DNA from: an uncultured Phycisphaerales bacterium
Lineage (GTDB): Bacteria; Planctomycetota; Phycisphaerae; Sedimentisphaerales; Anaerobacaceae
Length of the DNA stretch: 64,000 nt
Assembly: GCA_903857265.1 (NCBI GenBank)
Contig: CAIODZ010000010.1
Span: 62,001 to 126,000, forward strand
Reading direction: 5' to 3'
In this document: piece by piece, positions 61,498-64,000 of the stretch
Numbering within the stretch: position 1 is the stretch's first letter
Layout: each line of letters begins with the position of its first letter
Program-made: the position numbers and the translations under genes
The notes under the pieces: model-generated
The model's database searches: none
What the model was told of the DNA's origin: nothing
The model's input: only the letters and a program-made list of their open reading frames with translations

Positions 61498-62328
61498 TCA
61501 GCGCTTGTCGTTTTCGGAGAGTGTTTCATTTAATGAGCCGGAACGGAAGCCCTGGAGGTCGATGGTAACATATTTGAAGCCAAGGGATTTGAGTTTTTTG
61601 ATGATTCGGGAGCAGTTCGGCTCGGCGGTAATCTTTTTGAAATCTTCCTGGTGAACCTCGATTCGGGCGATTACGTCGTGATGGCGGACGCGGAACTCAA
61701 CGAGGCTAAGTGTTCTGAGAAAATCTTCCGCTTTTTCGATTTGAGTCAGGCGTTTTTCGCTTATCTGTAATCCGTAAGCAAGTCGAGACGCGAGACAGGG
61801 CGATGAGGGAACATCGGCGGTTTCGAGACGGAGTTTTCTGCTGAGCGCCCGGACGTCGTTTTTGGTGAGTTTTGCTTCTGCGAGCGGCGAGCGTATGCCG
61901 AAAAGTTTCGTCGCGCGGTTGCCTGGGCGAAAATCGTTGAGGTCATCGAGGTTTGTGCCGAAAATGACCTGCTTCAAACCGTTTTTGGCCGCGACACTCA
62001 AAAGCTCCTGACACAAATGACTCTTGCAGTGAAAGCACCTGTCCGCTTTGTTGGCGACAAAATTGGGGTCTTTAAGCTCGTCAGCATCAATGGTTTGCAA
62101 TCTAACGCCAAAATCCTTTGCGATTTTTTTAGCCCTTTTCAGAACGTTCTTCGGCTCTACGACGCCCGCGCTGATGCAGGCGAGAACATTTTGAGCGCCG
62201 AGGGTATCGATGGCGACTTTGAGCAAAAGTGTGCTATCGACACCGCCTGAATAAGCGACGACGACAGAGCCGAGGTCTTTGAGGATTTTTTTGAGTGCAT
62301 CGTATTTGCGTTGTAAGTCGCCAGCCAT
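61498..62328 (-). CDS. larE: ATP-dependent sacrificial sulfur transferase LarE
   Basis: LarE activates pyridinium-3,5-bisdicarboxylic acid mononucleotide with ATP and gives it a sulfur atom, forming the nickel-pincer cofactor first found in lactate racemase. The 276-aa protein has the PP-loop SGGVDS (residues 27-32), DRCFHCKSHLC and PSSPCLASRLAYG with Cys178 in the place of the sacrificial Cys. Genes larB, larC and larA are not in the window, so a nickel-pincer role depends on partners elsewhere. The stop is about 77 bp from the lipoprotein gene, and the start is 4 bp from the upstream C_GCAxxG gene. Confidence 0.93.
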   Translation of the reverse strand: MAGDLQRKYDALKKILKDLGSVVVAYSGGVDSTLLLKVAIDTLGAQNVLACISAGVVEPKNVLKRAKKIAKDFGVRLQTIDADELKDPNFVANKADRCFHCKSHLCQELLSVAAKNGLKQVIFGTNLDDLNDFRPGNRATKLFGIRSPLAEAKLTKNDVRALSRKLRLETADVPSSPCLASRLAYGLQISEKRLTQIEKAEDFLRTLSLVEFRVRHHDVIARIEVHQEDFKKITAEPNCSRIIKKLKSLGFKYVTIDLQGFRSGSLNETLSENDKR

Positions 62329-62332
62329 ATAT

Positions 62333-62767
62333 TTAACCGAGCATCTCGTCCAAAATTTCCGCAGCGGATATCACGTACCTGGGGCAGAGCTGTTTGAAGA
62401 GGTCTTTGGTTTTGGCCTCTTCGAAACCTTGTGGGGTGCTGATATTACAGCCAATGAGGTCGGTGCAGGTTATGTTGTGGTGGCGGGCCATGAATTTTTT
62501 GGCGAATTCATTTGTCAATTTGGCGACTTTCATTTTGGCTTCGATATCGTCAGCTCTTGTTCTTCCGAATTTGAGACCGAGGACCATAAAAGCGCCAGTT
62601 ACGGCTCCGCAGGTTTGGTCCAAGTGCATACCTCCGCCGAAGCCGGAGCTGACTTTGTATGCCAGGTTTTTATCCAGGCCGAACTGCTCGCAATAAGCTC
62701 CCAGCACCGCCATCGAACACGAAAAGCCCTCTTTGTAAATTCCTGCCGCTTTATCCGCGTTATTCAT
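62333..62767 (-). CDS. C_GCAxxG_C_C family redox-type protein
   Basis: The 144-aa protein has the family's spaced cysteines: Cys in FSCSMAV, the central CGAVTGAFMVLG, and later Cys in NITCTDLIGC and QLCPRYV. The pattern suggests metal or Fe-S binding, but the biochemical role of the family is not established. Its stop codon lies 4 bp before the larE start, so the two are probably translated from one message, hinting at a role with a sulfur or metal pathway. Confidence 0.85.
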   Translation of the reverse strand: MNNADKAAGIYKEGFSCSMAVLGAYCEQFGLDKNLAYKVSSGFGGGMHLDQTCGAVTGAFMVLGLKFGRTRADDIEAKMKVAKLTNEFAKKFMARHHNITCTDLIGCNISTPQGFEEAKTKDLFKQLCPRYVISAAEILDEMLG

Positions 62768-62807
62768 TTTTGCCTCGCATATAAATCGCTATAGATTTTA
62801 CTGCGTT

Positions 62808-63071
62808 TCAGATTCCTAAATTGCTCTGCTTAACTAATTTACTTCCATAAACTTTGCTATAAAGTTCTTCACCTAAATGACGTTTCGCCCAGATATGCCA
62901 GACTTGATTATCATCGGCATCTGGATATTGCATTCGAATACCCGCCATCGAAAGAATCTGCCCAGTGCGATACGCGTCGAAAACCAACTCTATTTTTCTT
63001 GAGGGACTCATCTTTCTGTAAAGGCCAAACAGAACTTCCCTTGCCTGCGTTGTTGTGTCGCTTACGCTCAT
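62808..63071 (-). CDS. Small hypothetical protein, 87 aa
   Basis: The ATG at 63069-63071 is chosen because an earlier one would leave almost no room after the tRNA. GGGAAAG lies upstream at a long distance. The product is soluble with the conserved-looking core PSRKIELVFDAYRTGQILSMAG and VWHIWAKRHLGEELYSKVYG. Small proteins of this shape are common in bacteria, but I cannot name a function. It precedes the C_GCAxxG gene by 40 bp on the same strand and could share its transcript with larE. Confidence 0.7.
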   Translation of the reverse strand: MSVSDTTTQAREVLFGLYRKMSPSRKIELVFDAYRTGQILSMAGIRMQYPDADDNQVWHIWAKRHLGEELYSKVYGSKLVKQSNLGI

Positions 63072-63098
63072 AAGCCAAAACTTTCCCAAAATCAATAC

Positions 63099-63170
63099 AG
63101 CCGATGACGGGACTTGAACCCATAACCCCGGCTTTACGAAAGCCGTGCTCTACCATTGAGCTACATCGGC
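63099..63170 (-). tRNA. tRNA-Thr (anticodon CGT)
   Basis: Read on the minus strand, the acceptor stem GCCGATG pairs with CATCGGC, the anticodon arm CGGCT-TTCGTAA-AGCCG gives anticodon CGT, and the T arm contains GGTTCAAGTCC. The discriminator base is T, and CCA is not encoded. Confidence 0.96.
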
Positions 63171-63265
63171 GAATGAGGATATGATACAGGGCAGCGGTGA
63201 AAAAGTAAAGGCACTTCGGGCGGCAAAGGGGGGTTGGGAAGGCGTAAAAAATGAGGTTGTCGAGG

Positions 63266-63294
63266 TTGACAAATCGCCGTAAATGTCCTATATT
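63266..63294 (+). promoter_or_regulatory. Predicted promoter of the PilT-type ATPase gene
   Basis: TTGACA (63266-63271), 17-bp spacer, TATATT (63289-63294), about 90 bp upstream of the start codon. Confidence 0.7.
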
Positions 63295-63383
63295 AAATGG
63301 TCTATAATACAATGGATGAATGCCCCTCGTTGGGTACAAAAGCCGGTTAGAAGCGGAAAAAAACCGCAAATTTCGGTTTGATT

Positions 63384-64000
63384 ATGGTCGATTCAGGACA
63401 AATCGCTGGTCAGGACGCATCGCAAAAGCGAGAGCCGGAGATAAACAAGTTTTTCCGTGTGGCGATAAAGACGCGCGCCAGTGATTTACACCTTAAGGCA
63501 GGACAGCCGGCCAGATTGCGGCTACAGGATGAGCTTCGCAGCACGACGGGTGAAACGTTGACGGAAGAGCGTCTCGAGCAGTTGACCTTCGAGATACTAA
63601 GCGAGGAGCAGAAGCAACTTTTCGCCAAAAACGGGACGCTGGATTTCGCATACAGTGTGACGGAGGAAGACCGGTTCAGGGTAAATATTTTCCGGCAGCG
63701 TGGAATGGTGAGTTTGGTAGCCAGAAGGGTCAATACGGACGTGCCGACGCTTGAGCAGCTTTACCTACCGGCGGCGCTGAAAAAAATAGCGGACGGCAAT
63801 CAGGGGCTGGTGTTAGTTGTTGGTCCGACGGGCAGCGGCAAGACGACGACGGCGGTTTCGATGATAGATTACATTAACGCCTCGCGTTCGTGTCATATCG
63901 TTACAGTCGAGGATCCAATCGAGTATTACATCAAAGATAAAAAGGCGCTGGTTTCGCAGCGAGAGATTGGTATTGACGTGCCTGATTACGATTTGGCGTT
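63384..64000 (+). CDS. PilT-type type IV pilus ATPase (N-terminal part, runs off the window)
   Basis: The frame is open from ATG 63384 to the right edge (205 codons). It starts with NKFFRVAIKTRASDLHLKAG, the PilT N-terminal PAS-like domain, and continues to Walker A VVGPTGSGKTTT and the Asp box HIVTVEDPIEY. The order and spacing fit the PilT/PilU retraction ATPase branch of the GspE superfamily, although a PilB assignment cannot be excluded until the C-terminus is seen. With the pilin-like gene at the left edge and the two pseudopilins it suggests a type IV pilus system. It probably powers pilus retraction or secretion on the cytosolic side of the inner membrane. Confidence 0.92.
   Translation, partial: MVDSGQIAGQDASQKREPEINKFFRVAIKTRASDLHLKAGQPARLRLQDELRSTTGETLTEERLEQLTFEILSEEQKQLFAKNGTLDFAYSVTEEDRFRVNIFRQRGMVSLVARRVNTDVPTLEQLYLPAALKKIADGNQGLVLVVGPTGSGKTTTAVSMIDYINASRSCHIVTVEDPIEYYIKDKKALVSQREIGIDVPDYDLA

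Overview
The window looks like a chromosomal contig from a planctomycete of the class Phycisphaerae (Sedimentisphaerales-like). This is inferred from the gene repertoire, not from a marker-gene tree. The supporting signs are dockerin-like EF-hand repeats (DLNGDC.VD..DF..LA..W) on secreted proteins, prepilin-type proteins with [11 protein letters not shown] leaders, PEP-CTERM tails, many Tat-exported oxidoreductases and sugar enzymes, and a Gram-negative envelope (lpxB, RND efflux, lipoproteins). No rRNA, CRISPR array, prophage or insertion sequence was found.

Layout. 1-4.5 kb: the tail of a pilin-like protein, a secreted HAF-repeat/dockerin protein, an unrecognised cytosolic protein, arfB and a Tat-exported aldo/keto reductase. 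4.5-9.4 kb: a site-2 protease-like peptidase, a murA-GH29-flavoprotein run and a CPBP membrane protease. 9.4-16.9 kb: a DEDDh exonuclease, an ABC-2 exporter, an AlkD-like protein, dapB, and a Tat-exported sugar module (Hyi-like plus Gfo/Idh/MocA-like). 16.9-19.8 kb: membrane proteins leading into lpxB, then an intergenic stretch that could encode a small RNA. 19.8-31.3 kb: a large LamG/dockerin protein, queA, lipoprotein aldose epimerase, GH28, UAP-type pyrophosphorylase, a pseudopilin behind a long leader that could be structured, and a DUF4139 protein. 31.3-34.6 kb: three consecutive PEP-CTERM genes. 34.6-36.6 kb: a RepA-like ATPase carrying an in-frame repeat insertion, next to tRNA-Leu. 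36.7-41 kb: small membrane proteins, a PilZ protein, a hairpin-rich intergenic region with a 47-aa membrane peptide, and a Cys-rich pseudopilin. 41-51 kb: mprF, an esterase, a giant CotH/lamin-tail protein and aspS. 51.6-59.3 kb: a heme-binding histidine kinase, then a TolC-MFP-RND efflux operon whose TolC gene has one in-frame amber stop. 59.3-64 kb: a PgsA-like enzyme, pdxJ, a lipoprotein, larE, a C_GCAxxG_C_C protein, tRNA-Thr and the start of a PilT-type ATPase.

Taken together, the genes suggest a carbohydrate-degrading bacterium with an elaborate secreted and surface proteome (GH28, GH29, esterase, LamG, CotH, dockerin and PEP-CTERM proteins) and type IV pilus-like machinery. The most interesting unexplained items are the paired-end leader RNA candidate before the 28.6-kb pseudopilin, the heptamer/palindrome insertion inside the RepA-like ATPase, a MITE-like hairpin repeat present twice in opposite orientation, the copied 3' ends of two PEP-CTERM genes with matching promoters, and the amber-interrupted TolC gene.
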